Source of the DNA: Undaria pinnatifida
Taxonomy: Eukaryota; Sar; Phaeophyceae; Laminariales; Alariaceae
Direction of reading: 5' to 3'
Length of the DNA: 64,000 nucleotides
NCBI GenBank assembly: GCA_012845835.1
Contig: JABAKD010000005.1
Location: 6,018,655 to 6,082,654 of the forward strand
The notes under the pieces were generated by a model. That model searched no databases, was not told the DNA's origin, and saw nothing but the letters and a program-made list of their open reading frames with translations. Each line of letters opens with the position of its first letter. The first letter of the stretch is position 1. The position numbers and the translations under genes were made by a program. Of this stretch, positions 21,197 to 34,679 are shown piece by piece.

Positions 21197-23840
21197 CGAT
21201 CTTCTTCGATTTCTGAGTTCTCCCAACTAAATTGTTTTCGTTTTGGCATATTCCGAGATCTTCCTTTCGAAAGACACGACAGCGGGACCCGACGGGATTC
21301 CCGTGTCCCGTCGCGTTCCGGCTTGTTGAGGGCGGGGCACGATGTTGGTGCTTGGGAGCTCCGCTTGCATCAGGTGGAGCGCGATGGACTTCTCCCTACT
21401 ATAACAACCTGTTACCCACAGCGCGAACGGGTTGCTCGATCATCACGACTAGTTCATCGCTGTCCCGCCTCTAACCTCTGCACGGCTTGTCGAGCGTTAT
21501 CAACCGCAGGACGTTGTGATAACCGTGTCTACTGGTGGACCCACCCACCCTCCCCCTCACTCACCCACCCACCACCACCACCACCAACACTAACAACAGC
21601 ATCAACATCCACACACTCAGCCGCCCATCGACCATTATTCGACGCACCTACCCGACACCACGCAGAGCACATGAGTAGGGCTGTTTGGCAGGCAGGCCTA
21701 TACAGGGGGGTGCATGTACGTCTCAAGCGCTATGGTAACACTCGGCTTCAGGAAGCGTGTAAGACTGGCCGTTTTGTAAAAATGTTCGTTTTCCGGGGTC
21801 TTGCTCGTATTTCCATCGTTTACGTTCGTGGCAAGCTCTCCCTTTAGAAGGTTGATACCGTCTAAAAGGATCGAGCCATGTACACATGGTCGGATAGCAA
21901 AACAATTTATCGGGTTGCAAAAACAAGAGTATTACGAGTGAAACCCACGCGGACTGCGGCGCTTACCCTCCAGGTTTTGTACCTCTACATAGATCATCGT
22001 TGCCATGGTAATCACTGCTGCTGTTCACATGGGTAATATTTTGCATGCCCCACATCCCGTGTACACCATACACACTGCACTAACTGTTCACACTGCACAT
22101 ACCGTACACACTGTACATGTAGTTCGTACATTTCGTGCATGGAGCAAGCTTCGCCGCAATGGTACCTTGGCCCCTACTTCCGCCCTTTTGCTCTGCAAGA
22201 GCAATGAAGGAAAACAATGGATCCCCGCGCGCGTGGGTGTGACTCGTAAGGAACCATTGCGCGAATCAGCGTACGAGGCTCCATACGTTTTGCTTGCTTG
22301 GAACATACCATTTCTACGACTAACCGGGGCGGCAACAGTAACAATCGATCCCTCTCTGTTGCCGAAATCCGTCCAGGCCATTGTGGGGGATGCGAGGTTC
22401 TACAGTCTTGCAGAGCGACGGCCGTGCATTATAGCAAAATATATAGCATCTCCCGTCCCGTCGTCCAATTTGTTTCAAGATTGCACCGCCCTCGCTTTCC
22501 TGCGGGTGTAGCCTCAAACAACCAACGGCCCATGCGGCGGACAACTCTACCGCGGCCAAGCTCCCAGGTGCGGGCGTACGGATTCGTACATCGAAAAACC
22601 TCATCCTGAAAAATATATTATTTTCGTGCAACCCGCGGCGGCAAGCCGAATACCAGGTACACTATGAAGCTTCTCGAATGAAATTCGGCCGTCGCCAACA
22701 TGGGGCATAGCAAACGATGGCAAGTGCGCAAATATACCACGCTCCACGTTCTCCGTTACATCCTGCAGCTACCACACACTTCCGGGTGGATGCACTATAC
22801 TGTATATGCCGAGGTCGATGGTACCGTCCGGATGCGCCACAGAATATATCGCGTACTCGTCCGCACGTTCACGCAGTCCCCACTGCTATATGGTATTGCC
22901 TCGTTCTGGCCGTGGCCACCACAGCTCATTCTCCAGAAAAGGGGGGGGCGCGTCTAAGGAACAATCCGTCGTGTTTTTCAAGAAATCGAGCAACGATTGA
23001 GGCACTCCTACCTGATCACAGCCATCACAGCCTTCGTTGAGCCAACCCCAGATGAGAGTCATCTTCAATCGCTGCACAACCTGGGGGTGTCCAACCTGGA
23101 ACAATACATGACATATCGGAGGAGAACCCAGCCGCGACATTCCAGTACCAAGTCGAACACGAGCACCCTTGCCTAAGTACAGCCACCGCAGCTCTTGTTG
23201 AGACCACCCCGAACGGGGGCTATCTGCAAGCGCTGCACCGCACAGCGTGTTTCCGACTTGAACCAAGCCAAAACTGTCGCTAGGGGGGGGGTGATTTGTA
23301 CAACGCAATCGACCGCGTGGAGGATTGTCGGAAATAGACTCACTCATGGCTACTAAACCTTGCATACAGTATGTTGGGAAAATAGGCCGATTTAATATTA
23401 ATAGCACACGGGACCCGAGCTCGGAGGTTTAATATTGATATCCATCTCCAACCCACACTATAGAACTCTAGCCAACTCACAGCCCTACTACCGGCAATAG
23501 TAGACCCACACAGCACCAGACGTACGCACCAGCCCAGGTATCCCGTGTGCACCGTAACACTGTAACGCTTTTATACGACCACACTTGAAATCCGTGCTCA
23601 CTTCAGGCAGAGATAGTAAAGCTCCAAGAAAGCCGTGTGGTGGCCATCAACACACTGGTCGTGCTGGGCTATCTGCCGCTGTCGTGCTGGCCGTGTGCTT
23701 CGACAGAGGTAGCGCGTTTCGGCCAAAACTATTTCCGACCGGCGGTACTATAATACAGTAATCAACTGAGGAACTACCCAGCATCGCTGGAATACCATTG
23801 GCGCTGTACAGACGTATTCTTGATATAGAGATTGTCCAGC
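21197..23840. other. Single-copy-like part of segment A, no confident gene
   Basis: Collinear with B 41691-44350. A pyrimidine/CCA-rich stretch (21537-21600) gives spurious Pro/Thr ORFs. The longest ORF, 276 codons at 21017-21847, starts inside the hAT-like element and is interrupted in B, so it is not conserved. CA-rich words (CACACTGCAC) occur at 22060-22120. Nothing identifiable. Confidence 0.4.
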
Positions 23841-23846
23841 TGGTTG

Positions 23847-24140
23847 CACGTTCCACCTTTTCTCTAAACCAGGTGTTGGGTGAGGCATATTCCGCTTCAC
23901 GTGAGGGCCCTCACAGAAAAATCAGGGGCACCCTCTACCGCAGCTTCAGTACTGTATACCAGGTACTGCTTAGCATCCAAGCACGATGCTGGCACGTTCC
24001 ACCTTTCTATAGATCAGGTGTTGGTTGAGGTATGTACCGCTTCAAGTGAGGGTTCTCACGGAAAAGTCGGGGCACCCTCTCCCGTTGCAGGCGTCACTAC
24101 AGTACGGTATACCAGGTACTGCTTAGCATCCAAGCACGAC
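23847..24140 (+). repeat. Two ~146-bp tandem units (A)
   Basis: CACGTTCCACC recurs at 23847 and 23993. Both units share CAGGTGTTGG, CGCTTCA, TCAGGGGCACCCTCT-like and TATACCAGGTACTGC segments. The B counterpart is 44361-44655. Confidence 0.85.
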
Positions 24141-24500
24141 GCTAGGCGGTACTGTGCTAGGTCGCGCTACGTCAGCCCGCACGACGCTATGCTAATCCAT
24201 GCCATGCAAGGTCGCACCACGCTACGGCAGGCCACGCTAGGCCACGCTTCGCTATGCCACGCTAGGCCACGCTACACTATGCAATAGGCTACGCATTAGG
24301 CTACGCTACGCTGGCCCGCACTACCCTGGCCCGTCCTAGGCTGCGTCGCGTTAGCTGGGCGGTGCTACGCTGGGCCGCGCTTCTTATGGCCGCGGAACGC
24401 AAGGCCGTGCTACACTAGGCCACGTTACGCTAGTAACCTAGGGCGCGCTACTACGTACTTTGATCTAGTCCGTGCCACGCTAGTCCTCGCTACACAAGGC
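24141..24500 (+). repeat. Degenerate ACGCTAGGCC array (A)
   Basis: Short-unit repeat of CACGCTAGGC / GCTACGCTGGCC words, period about 10, imperfect. The B counterpart is 44656-45020. Confidence 0.8.
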
Positions 24501-25425
24501 TTCATCTTCGGTAGGCTCAATTCAACACCGGTCCGCATAATCACATACTTACATAATATAAAGTACTCACACCCATCCTATATCCACCGTACTGTAGACA
24601 AAACCCCTACTGTTGGCCTGAGGGAAGCATTGAAAAATCGCGTCGGCAAGTAAAGTGCAAACGGGCTCAATCACATCGCATGCTACGTTCGAGGTGCACC
24701 TCATTCTTGTGAAGCTCCTCCACAACCTGATTTTGAAACCGTTAAAGCACAATCCGACCAACAGTCCGGTGGTCTAGTCTAGATATCCAACCAACCGGTT
24801 TGTTTGGAGGACACACAGTTGACATGCCAACGAGATCGAGTAGTGCTACGGGGGAAAGACTTCGTCAGCCGTAATCAAGGTTCGTTCCCAGCCCGTGCTG
24901 TACCTACCGTTGTACGCGTCGCATGTCTACAGTACTATCGCTCTGGAATAAACGAGAAAGGCTTCACTCAGGCTGGTCGCAAGCTCTGTCCTCCTTCCTA
25001 AACTAACGGCAATTTCGCATTTGTTTTTTATCGAAAGCTTGCTGCGAGGTCGGCGACCTGACAGCATCCAATCTGGAACACGACCTTCAGCATACCACCT
25101 TGACTCGCGAATAACTCATCACCCTTTACCTCGACCAACTCGGCGTGAGATGTGCCTGGTACTATTAGCATCTTCAACCCGATGCAATAACTGGAAACAT
25201 TAAAAAATAAAATGCGCCACCCTTTCCGTATGCTTTCAAGTCATATGTGAATGATTATTCAACCAAAAGTGAGATGTATGAAAACCCGTTGTCTTACATG
25301 TAACCCTGTACTTACAAGTACCGCATTCGAGACACACGTCACCGAAACCACTCAAAGAAAAAAGGCTATGAACATACGTACCACTGTGCTTCCACGCCCC
25401 GCATGCTATCAAACCACAAACGAAC
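24501..25425. other. Right end of segment A, nothing recognised
   Basis: Collinear with B 45021-45941. No ORF above about 65 codons outside the artefactual ones that read through the N run. Confidence 0.5.
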
Positions 25426-25925
25426 NNNNNNNNNNNNNNNNNNNNNNNNNNNNNNNNNNNNNNNNNNNNNNNNNNNNNNNNNNNNNNNNNNNNNNNNNNN
25501 NNNNNNNNNNNNNNNNNNNNNNNNNNNNNNNNNNNNNNNNNNNNNNNNNNNNNNNNNNNNNNNNNNNNNNNNNNNNNNNNNNNNNNNNNNNNNNNNNNNN
25601 NNNNNNNNNNNNNNNNNNNNNNNNNNNNNNNNNNNNNNNNNNNNNNNNNNNNNNNNNNNNNNNNNNNNNNNNNNNNNNNNNNNNNNNNNNNNNNNNNNNN
25701 NNNNNNNNNNNNNNNNNNNNNNNNNNNNNNNNNNNNNNNNNNNNNNNNNNNNNNNNNNNNNNNNNNNNNNNNNNNNNNNNNNNNNNNNNNNNNNNNNNNN
25801 NNNNNNNNNNNNNNNNNNNNNNNNNNNNNNNNNNNNNNNNNNNNNNNNNNNNNNNNNNNNNNNNNNNNNNNNNNNNNNNNNNNNNNNNNNNNNNNNNNNN
25901 NNNNNNNNNNNNNNNNNNNNNNNNN
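25426..25925. other. Assembly gap, exactly 500 N
   Basis: A round-number run of N, which normally denotes a scaffold gap of unknown size. Reading frames drawn through it are artefacts. Confidence 0.99.
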
Positions 25926-26948
25926 GGCACGGCACGCGCTGCGCTGTGCTTTTGCAGCTATATTAGCCGGGCTGACCTGAGCTGGGGGTGCATTGTTCAT
26001 CATCCAAACAACGTGATATGTACAAACAAACTGGTGTATGTAGCATTAATAGTACCGGTACGTGGTATGACTTGGAACGTTACTGGCATGTATGTACGAA
26101 CTGGTTAAAAGTACAGCAAGGCACGAAGCATGGCGAAACGGCAAAGCACACGGCGCTGCTGCTTGCTGAGCTAGGGCTGCGGTGCGCTACAGAGGTGAGC
26201 TGCAGGGCACGGCAGGGCATCGCAGGGCACGGCACTGCACGCGCTGCGCTGCTGAACCATAGCGCTGCGGTGGGGTGCTGGGCGATATCTCAGCTGATGA
26301 AACTTCGTGCCAAGTACAAAACATATTGCGGAAATCAACGAAAATCTAAAGAATGACCGTTCCGCAAGTAGTGCACAGGCGGCAAATTAGCGGCAAATGG
26401 TAGGAAGTTCAACTTTTACTGAACAAGAAGGAAGAAATAATCGCGAAAAGTTTCAAAATTGTGTTGGCAGAAAAACCAAATTTGCAGGAAGCAGCTGAAA
26501 GGAAAACAACCGGCGAAACGAGCAGAAACAAAAGGAATAAAGGCCGAGCAAGAAACCAAAGAAAAGCTGGACCGTTCCGCAAGTAGTCCGACCCCAGAAA
26601 TGCCAGGGGTGCACCAACCGAGCACTCTCAGCAGAAAGAATAGTATATTTAAATCAAGTTAAAATTGGGCAAAGGCCTGAAGCATAGGCACAGTGTGGAT
26701 ACTAGCAGTAGTGCAACACACGCTAGTCAGCAGCCGCGGATAAAAAAAAATCAAGCGTTCTTCGTGAGGCTAGGGCGGCAAAGCCACCGATTTCAACCCC
26801 GACACCGCACACTCGTATGCGCGTGCGTGTCGATCGGGGTGGCCATCTGGGTTGTAAGGTGCGGTTGTAAGGTGCGGTTGAGGAGTGGGAGTATCACCAA
26901 CAAACCAGAAGCAAAAGCGACACCCAACCGTAATTTTCGAGGGTGTGT

Positions 26949-28652
26949 TCGGTACGACATCATACCCGTATCGGACATTTCGGTAAGTTCGGTACGGCAT
27001 CAATACCGGTACCGGACACCTCGGTAAGTTCGGTACGACATCAATATGCCGGTACCGGACACTTTGGTAACTTCGGTACGACATCAATACCGGTACCGGA
27101 CACCTCGGTAGTTCGGTACGATATGGATACCGGTACCGCCGATACCGGTGCTGACTTTTATAAACGTACCGGGCAAGTTCTGTACGACTTCAATACCGGT
27201 ACCCCCGGTACCGGTATGGACGTTTGTACCGGACACTTTGGTGAGTTTGGTACGACATCAACCCCGTACCGCCACATTATGACATCAAAATGCGGTTGCT
27301 TCTTACGCGATCCGGTTCCGATCTTCTGATTTTTACTTTTCGATCCGAAAACTGGATCGTTTTTTTCATGCAGTCCGACATCATTGCAAACTTGGACGGG
27401 ATATAATACTATTTTAGAATCCTATGACCCAAGCCGTCAGACCTTATGTTCCAGACCGGTTGGGGTCCTCAAGTGGTTAGTATGATTGTTTCACGAGTCG
27501 CTTCGTTTTAGTACTATTAATAGCGCGTAGAAACGTTTGGTCGGATTTCGCGAACGAATGCCTTCGACGTCATGTTGCGGGTGAGATATTGAGTTCTCTG
27601 ACGATTCGGCCTGTCCGATTCTTAACTCCAATAATGGCATAAGTCTTTCATCAGGTAAATACGTAACTGCAGAGCCTGGACAGCAGCCGTACGGGGTCAA
27701 CACACATGTACGAGTAACGATCGCGATGCGTTGGACTAGGAATACAAACACGATGCGAATGCGATGCGCGCGCGAACGCAGCAACGCGTCACGCCGTAGC
27801 CACACTATACACAGCTAGCTGTCGGTGGACGCGGGCTCGGGACCTAGAAACCAAGAGGAGCAGCTCACCCAGCGCGCTTTTTTGTGGCTACGTATCATAT
27901 ATGCACGAGAGTACACCACAGCAACAGCACACACGGCAGCAACAGCACACACGGTACGTACCGAGGCATACCGACGGTATTACGAGTACAGGAAACTTCG
28001 GTAAGTTCGGTACGACATCAATACCGATACCGGACAGTTCAGTAACTTGGGTACATCAATACCGGTGCCGGACACTTTCCGTAACTACGGTACGACATCA
28101 ATACCGGTACCGGACACTTCGGTAACTTTGGTACTTGGTAACTTCGGTGCGACATCAATACCGGTACCGGACACTTGGGTAACTTCGGTACGACATCAAT
28201 ACCGGCACCGGACACTTTGGTACTTCGGTACGACATTAGTACCGGTACCGGTACAGACTTTCATATCAGTAACGGACAACTTCGGTAAGTTCGGTACATC
28301 AATACCTGTACCGGGCAAATCGATAAGTTTGGTATGGCATCCATACCGGTACCGGGTTCTTCGGTAAGTTCGATACGACATGCATACCGGTACCGGACAC
28401 TTGTAACTTCGGCACGACATCAATACCGGTACCGGACACTTCGGTAACTTCGGTACGACATCAATACCGGTATCGCCGGTACCGGTACAGACTTTCATAC
28501 CAGTAACGGACAACTTCGGTAAGTTCGGTACATCAATACCGGTACCGGGCACTTCGATAAGTTTGGTATGGCATCAATACCGGTACCGAGTACTTCGGTA
28601 AGTTCGATACGCATCCATACCGGTACCGAAAATAACGGTACCGTACCGAACA
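26949..28652 (+). repeat. 41-bp palindromic minisatellite arrays 1 and 2 (B)
   Basis: Array 1 is 26949-27273 and array 2 is 27992-28652, separated by the conserved spacer. The unit is as in copy A. Array 2 has extra and partially deleted units relative to A, for example around 28075-28150. Confidence 0.9.
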
Positions 28653-31490
28653 CAACCTTGGTAATTTTCGACCAGAAAGAAACGCTCTCCGCGCCGCATC
28701 TTTCGCTTTGTCGGTTCTTTCTCTCATCGTATTCTGAGTACAATATGTGTATCGTTCTTCGTGTAAGATTGGATAGCCTGGCTGAATGACATTTTTCGTT
28801 GGCCCACAATATGCCTTTCCTCGTACCTCCAAACCACCGACCGCTGCACGACCCTACAGTCTGCTGCATGCGTGGCATGTAGTGTGAATTATGCGCGCAC
28901 CTCCCACGTACGGCCATCGTCCACTCCGGATAGCTGGTTGTGAGGTGGAACACTGCATGGCGTCTGATTGGTCGAAAGCAGTCCAACAGCAGTTGAAAGT
29001 TGAACACCAAACGTACTAGACTACTTGACATGCACAGGGGGATTGTCGGACTGAAACATCTATGATATTCGGCCAATCGGAGTGTTCGTGGCGTGTGTGT
29101 CGACGTTTACCTGGAGTTACTTTGTTAGTCTCCAAAATGACCAGTTATACCCATTTCGGCCGTTGATCTAGAATATTATCAGTCTCGACCACTTTGACGT
29201 CATATTTCAACGCTTGTACTGAACTCAGTAGTGAAAGCAGAGCTATGATACTGGCGAATATGTATATGCACGGCAGCCTACATGCCCAATATTGTTCTTT
29301 AGAGTATCTCTCCCCCCACTCTTCTCTCCTTCGGTGTGTGCTTGCAGGAAACTCAATTTGTGGAGCAGCCCTACTATGAAGATCGAGAAACGCAAGGTCG
29401 CCATTTCTCGTAAGTAGGGCCTATGACTACCGCACGGAGTGTCCACCGACCTCCTCTCCACCTATTTGGACGGAACCGGCGGCGGTGCTGGAAACTGGGC
29501 GTGTTACGGTTATGCCGTCTCGTTATTGTCTATTCTAACAGTGCGGGTGGGAAATGGGGATACGAACGTGCCCCCCGCACTTGATCTCCGTTACAGCGGG
29601 TTACCAGGTGAGGCGGGCTGCTGCTGTATGTCATTCTGCTGTTCTGTTTGTTTTGTCCCTGGTTCTGCGGCGTGTTTCGTGTTTTTCTGTGCTAGTGGGG
29701 TATCGAATGCTTTATTTTCCAAGTTTAGGTTAATTTTGGTACTTGGTGTTGATCTTGGTGTGATCGGAGGGTCTGTGTATGCGGTGCCTCTTGTCGAGTG
29801 ATTTACCGTGGTAGCGCAGAAGGCAGGCACACCGACTTGTGCCTACAAGCACTGTGACGTGGAATAGTCGTGTAGACGGACAAGTGTGTGTGGCATGTAA
29901 GGGTGCTGGGGCGGAGTCTGCCGGCTCTTTTACGACAAAATCTTCCGCTCGCACCCAGGACGTTATCACCAATCAACCCTCGCCCTCCCTTGGCTCTCCA
30001 CTCTCGTCGTTCCCCAGTGTGAAAAATATTGCAACCATGTGCAACAGCAGAAGGGGAACGTGACGACACGGGGGGCGATCAAGGACCGAGCAATAGGCGA
30101 ATGGGGCTCAACACTCGGCCGCATGACGCACGTGCCCTGCTGTGGCAGTCCGGGTCGTAGCGAAGAAGCGCTATTAATAGACGTGACTTCTACTGTACAG
30201 CCCTGTCTAGGCGACATCGCTTGCAATGGTTGGGGCATCGTAATTGGTGTTGCCAGGGCGTTTGTGTTGACCACGGGTTTGGTGGCGGTGATTCCTGCAT
30301 GCGGTGCGTGTAGCTTCGGTTTCCCAGGGAATGGGAGGGCATTGTTGCGTTTGTGTGCCACGGTGCCACAACTAAATAGCACGCGCAGCACTAATCTAGA
30401 ATTGGATGTACTGGTCTAAACAAAGAAGGGGCATGGGGAAATTTTTGTACTGTGGGAGATAACTAGGTTGCAGTTTCTTGGAGCTGGCAAGGATCGAAGG
30501 TGTTTCTGCGCTCATCTGGCTTTGATTACTGTGGGACAGACGCAGATGGTGCGTGTAGACTAATGTCTGATAACCTTCGAGAATACCTGTCGTTGTGGAG
30601 CAACGAACGAGCTGGTGCTTTTTCATAACTGTTCTTCTTCAGCCTTTTTTTTAGCGGCAGCAGCGTGTGGACACGCACGCGCGCGGAAAGGAGCCGTGGT
30701 TGCCGTTTTTATCTTCCGTGTCGCAAGTAACTACGAAAGCAACTCTTGCTTGGAGTGAAATCGCTCCGAGGTAGTGCCTCCTGACCAAGTCTGCTTACCG
30801 TCGTAGTGTTTCAGGCCGTTTTCCCCCTCGTTCGTTTTCTCCCGCTGCTCATACGAGCACAGCAATGACTGTGACATCGCCTTCGGCACTCGAGCATGAT
30901 CAACCGCGACGAAACTCGGCACCGTTTCCCCATACCTTCGGCGGCACGCCACACAAAGGCAGCAGCGGAATTTGCACTGTTTCTTCCATGCATGGTAGGA
31001 CCCGATTTTCCGCATGTCGTCAATACGTGCTGCTGGGGCTGTCGTTTTTTTTTTTTGGCCCCAGGGCGCCACCCTTTACCATAGGTTGTGTTGTCGAACG
31101 CAGTACCCCGGTCATTTTCACCAACGCTGAATGGGCAGAGGCACACCAGTAGACTGTAAGTATTGCGTGCCCTCCTGTCTATTTGCGTCCTGTATTACAC
31201 TAGTAGGACGTTTTGCGTCTCCTAAAAGCGTACCCGTTCATAGTCTAATTCTAACTGCTTCGTCCCCAGAACCGTGGGTAAAGTTCGCAAGGGGTTAGCC
31301 CGAGTCGGGCTCCAAACCTTCCCTGCAGAAACGGCACTCCCATGCAGCTGGCGTTTACCCACAACGGTCCCAGAACCTATTCGCACAACTTGCAAGCATC
31401 CAAACGATACGCTTTTCTGTGGAATAGCGGTCTCTCGTCTATACTATACCCTGACAATGTCCTGAACCATGCTCACGGGTACGTCTACTG
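28653..31490. other. Region between arrays and copia element (B), no gene
   Basis: Collinear with A 12541-15400. The long two-strand ORF region is here shortened by indels (29966-30419). Confidence 0.4.
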
Positions 31491-31503
31491 ATAATCGCGG
31501 GCA

Positions 31504-32680
31504 TTGAACATGACTGTGGAGACACCGTCCGCTGTGAGTCCATTGACATCATTACCACACGAAGGAGGTAGCGGTACCTGCCGACGCTTTTCACTATGCC
31601 AGCACGGAGAGTCCGGACACGTGCCAGAACGGTTCAAGGTATTCTCTTGTAAAAACCCCAAATACGGATTGCAGCACACGATGGCATCTTACTTGGAATG
31701 TCGATATTTACATGGAGCAAGGGTGTTGATGATGCTCACGTACTCGGTGGCGAGATCATACATTGTAACCGCATTGTTGCGCTTTCCACAGAATATAATA
31801 CGGCTGTGTCTATATTGATGATTTCCGTCCTGTGCCCCCCTTCCCCGAGAACGCTACACTGATGGTATCCCCCCAGTAGTAGAGTACTTGGGGAGCTTGG
31901 ACTTGGTTTTTCACAGCAACGAAGACGTACGCGTGACCCTGGAGAGTGTATCGTACGTTCCTACCATGTCGGTTAACTTGTTGTCACTGCACACTGTCCA
32001 GGTCAACCAGAAAACCGCCCTCGACGCGACAGGTGTCCCCTGTTGGGTGGCCGTCTAACTTTTCCCAAGGATAGTGCAGGTTCCCGCGTAAACGCGGCGC
32101 GCCTAGCCCCCCCCCCTCCGATACCGTGTGCTTGGCGCAACTGCGTTGACGGCCCAGCTAACCCCCTCGTGCGCCGGTATCGGTGGTGATGCTGCCGGGG
32201 AGGACGCCGGCGTCTCTTACCCATAACACCGCCGCCGGGGGTGATGGTGGCGGTAGGCGGATCGGTGGCGGCAGAATATCCCCCGTGTAACCCCATAGCG
32301 ACGATATCTGAGATGGTGCCGCCGATGAGGACGCCGGCGCTACCACCCATGCCACCGGCGCCGGGGTTGGGGGCGGCAATAGCACTGCAGCAGCAATAGA
32401 GATCCCCACCCCCCACATTTTGTTCCCGCATCGGTACAATGCCACCGTCGACGGGGATGATGGTATCGGTAGGCCGATCGATAGCGGCAGCGTATCTCCC
32501 ATTGAACCCCGCCCCGCCGGCATCTGAAGTGGGCCGCCGGTGAGGACGCCGGCGCTACCACCCTTGCCACCGGCGTCGGGTTGGGGGCAGCAAAAGATTC
32601 CGCAGTAGCGGTTGAGGCTTTCCCTTCTATGTTTCCCCCGATGGTGCATGTTGCCCTCAGTACATCGCAGACATCACCGC
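31504..32680 (+). pseudogene. Copia Gag remnant to pre-integrase (B)
   Basis: Same content as A 15416-16597, with additional frameshifts. The pre-integrase block (YVPTMSVNLLSLHTVQ, then DATGV) spans about 31860-32040, where a missing base ends the frame. The linker with its 216-bp tandem duplication is also split by indels. Single-base indels relative to A are frequent in homopolymers (for example C runs near 32110), which could be biological or sequencing error. Confidence 0.7.
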
Positions 32681-32738
32681 CCGGTAGAGCGCCACACCCC
32701 CCTCTCCCCCTGCGTTACGCCCGGCGATTGCTGCTGTC

Positions 32739-33020
32739 GTGCTCGTCCTGGGCGTTCGACGTTTTAAGGAGGTGGACATCAACGTTTTCCACCTGTTCAA
32801 CGGCCACGCCCACGAGCTTCTCTTACGCGAGACGGCCGGGCAGCCTCACATTAAGCTGACGGGGGCCCTGCTTACCTGCAGTGGTTGCGTGCAGGCGAAG
32901 AGTAGGCGTGCGTCGGTGCCGACGGTGACTTCCTCTCGGATGACCCAATCCCTGAAGCGCGTTTTCGTTGACCGTGTCGGCCCTTGGGGCGGCTCTGTAC
33001 CTGATTCGGTTCTAGGATGA
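32739..33020 (+). pseudogene. Copia integrase HHCC domain (B)
   Basis: Reads FNGHAHELLLRETAG, then LLTCSGCVQAKSRRA and RVFVDRVGPWGG, the zinc-binding region plus first catalytic Asp. It ends at the same frame break as copy A, so that lesion predates the split of A and B. Confidence 0.85.
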
Positions 33021-33660
33021 CGCGACGCGCATGGGATGGATATACACCTTCAGGAGCAAGAGCGCTGTCGACGTGTCCGCGGCAACGACCGAAAATTCTG
33101 ACCGACATCGGGGACGCCGTCAAATGCTTCCGAACGGACAACGGGGCGGAGTTTACGAATGAGATGTTCGCGACGAGCTGCAGGTAAAAGACCATCCGCC
33201 ATGAGCACACGGGGTTAAATGGGCCGAAGCACAACGGCGTGGTCAGGCGCGGGCTCGGCTTAATCCAGGAAGGCGTCATGGCCTCTGGCATTGAGGCCCC
33301 CCGGCTGTTTCCTGGGCAACTCCCGCACCTTGACCGTTTCTGGGTGAAGGCGGCCATCTATATGAACGACTGCCTCAACACCACGGCGACCACGGCTAAC
33401 GCTGGCTACATGTTGCCGTACGAATCCTATTTTGGGAGACTGCCGCCGGTCAACGCCCTCGCGTTCATGCAGCTCGGGTTCCGCCGCGTTCAACGCGCCA
33501 ACATGTCGGAGCCCACGGCGGAGAGGTGCTTCTACCACAACAGGGGCCGGAACCACCCGTGGGATTCCGTCATGGTCCTCACGCATCCGGCCTAACAAGC
33601 GATACGCGGGATGTCACGTGGGAGGTGGAGCGCGCGCCGATCATGGCGGCTGGGATTGAC
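33021..33660 (+). pseudogene. Copia integrase core (B), catalytic Glu lost
   Basis: An inserted C near 33090 shifts the frame after AATT. The RTDNG-encoding DNA is intact in the shifted frame, a stop follows the TSCR codons (33183), and the expected catalytic Glu codon is AGG (GVVRRGLGL). Downstream, AAIYMNDCLNTT and LPYESYFGRLPPVNALAF are better preserved than in A, which lacks about 12 bp here. The two copies therefore carry both shared and private lesions. Confidence 0.85.
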
Positions 33661-34154
33661 ACGGTGACGGTTGCCGCAGCGGAGGCGTGGGAGGCCGGTT
33701 GACACGTCAGGTACGTGCCGCCGATGCCGCAGGTGCAAACGGTGCTGCCGGTAACGCCGGCGATGGCAACGGCGCCATCATTAGATGGCGCCGGTGATGA
33801 CGCCGGCGCCACCGGGGCTGATGTCGCCGTCATCCCCACCGGGGACCGAAAACCCTCAGATTGGCGTGAGTCTCCGAGACAGTGAGCTCTTGCAACCGCG
33901 ACGACACGCGCGGGGACGAGAGCGTACCACAAAGCGACGACTGCTGCGGGGCCAACCGACCATGCCCTCTACAACCAGCGCCCACCAAATAGCCTCCCTC
34001 CCCTACCAGCCTGCCATGCGAGCGAGCGTTCGGAGCCCGCGACATGCCAAGAGGCTACGGACTCGAAGTATAGTTTTATGCGACAGACCAGGAGCTCTCT
34101 GTGCTTCAAGGGGCGGAAACACTCGGAATAGCTTAGCAGCTAAAAGTCGGGAAC

Positions 34155-34624
34155 GTGGCATCGACCAAGTGGGTGTCACGTGGGCGTCAGATGGAACAGG
34201 TAAGGTAGTGAAGGCGGAAAGCGCGACTGGTAGCTAGACGATTTAGCCAACGCCCGGGAGTTGACTACAGTGAGACCCTCTCAACCCCGCCGCGCCTTGC
34301 ATTCGTTTGATGCCTGCTATTGCATGCGAGTTGCAATTAGATCTGTATCATTTTGACCTACAACAGGCGTTTGTCCAGGCCGAGCTGAAATAGGTGGTGT
34401 TGATGCGAATGCCAATAGAGCTTTACCAAGTAAAGTAGTACGCATTAATCGCAGTCTACGGTCTGAAGCAAGCGTCGAGGTCTTGGCACAGACACCTAGT
34501 CACCCGTCTGAAGAGTCTTGGGTTTGAGCAGAGCCTTGCGGACCCTTGTGTTTTGAGATTGATCAAAGCAGGGTCTGTCTCCGTTATTGCAGTCGTGCAC
34601 GTGGATGACATGTTTTTGCGGTAG
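34155..34624 (+). pseudogene. Copia reverse transcriptase (B)
   Basis: Same blocks as A: TWASDGTGKVV, a frameshift within the KARLVAR region, GVDYSETLST, FDLQQAFVQAEL then the shared TAG, and VVHVDDM with the catalytic Asp pair. Non-functional. Confidence 0.85.
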
Positions 34625-34679
34625 GACGTAAAGAGATATGTGACCGGTTTGTGAGGACTTGTGGAAAACTTGAGCTGGT

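Larger units (their letters stand above)
9895..25425. repeat. Copy A of a 15.5-kb segment (end of left contig)
   Basis: From GGCACGGCAC at 9895 to the last base before the gap, this matches 25926-45941 collinearly (about 96-97% identity by eye outside VNTRs). It carries a 985-bp hAT-like insertion (20204-21188) that B lacks, and lacks the 5.4-kb insertion found in B. After subtracting these, A is about 14.55 kb and B about 14.63 kb, so the match is full length. Because the segment runs into the gap, I infer an unmerged allelic overlap. Confidence 0.9.

Noticed and set aside
21017-21847. 276-codon ORF
   Set aside because: It starts inside the hAT-like element and is not preserved in copy B, which lacks the element.
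25251-26108. Long ORFs of 170-285 codons around 25.2-26.1 kb
   Set aside because: They read through the 500-N gap; the interior is unknown residues.
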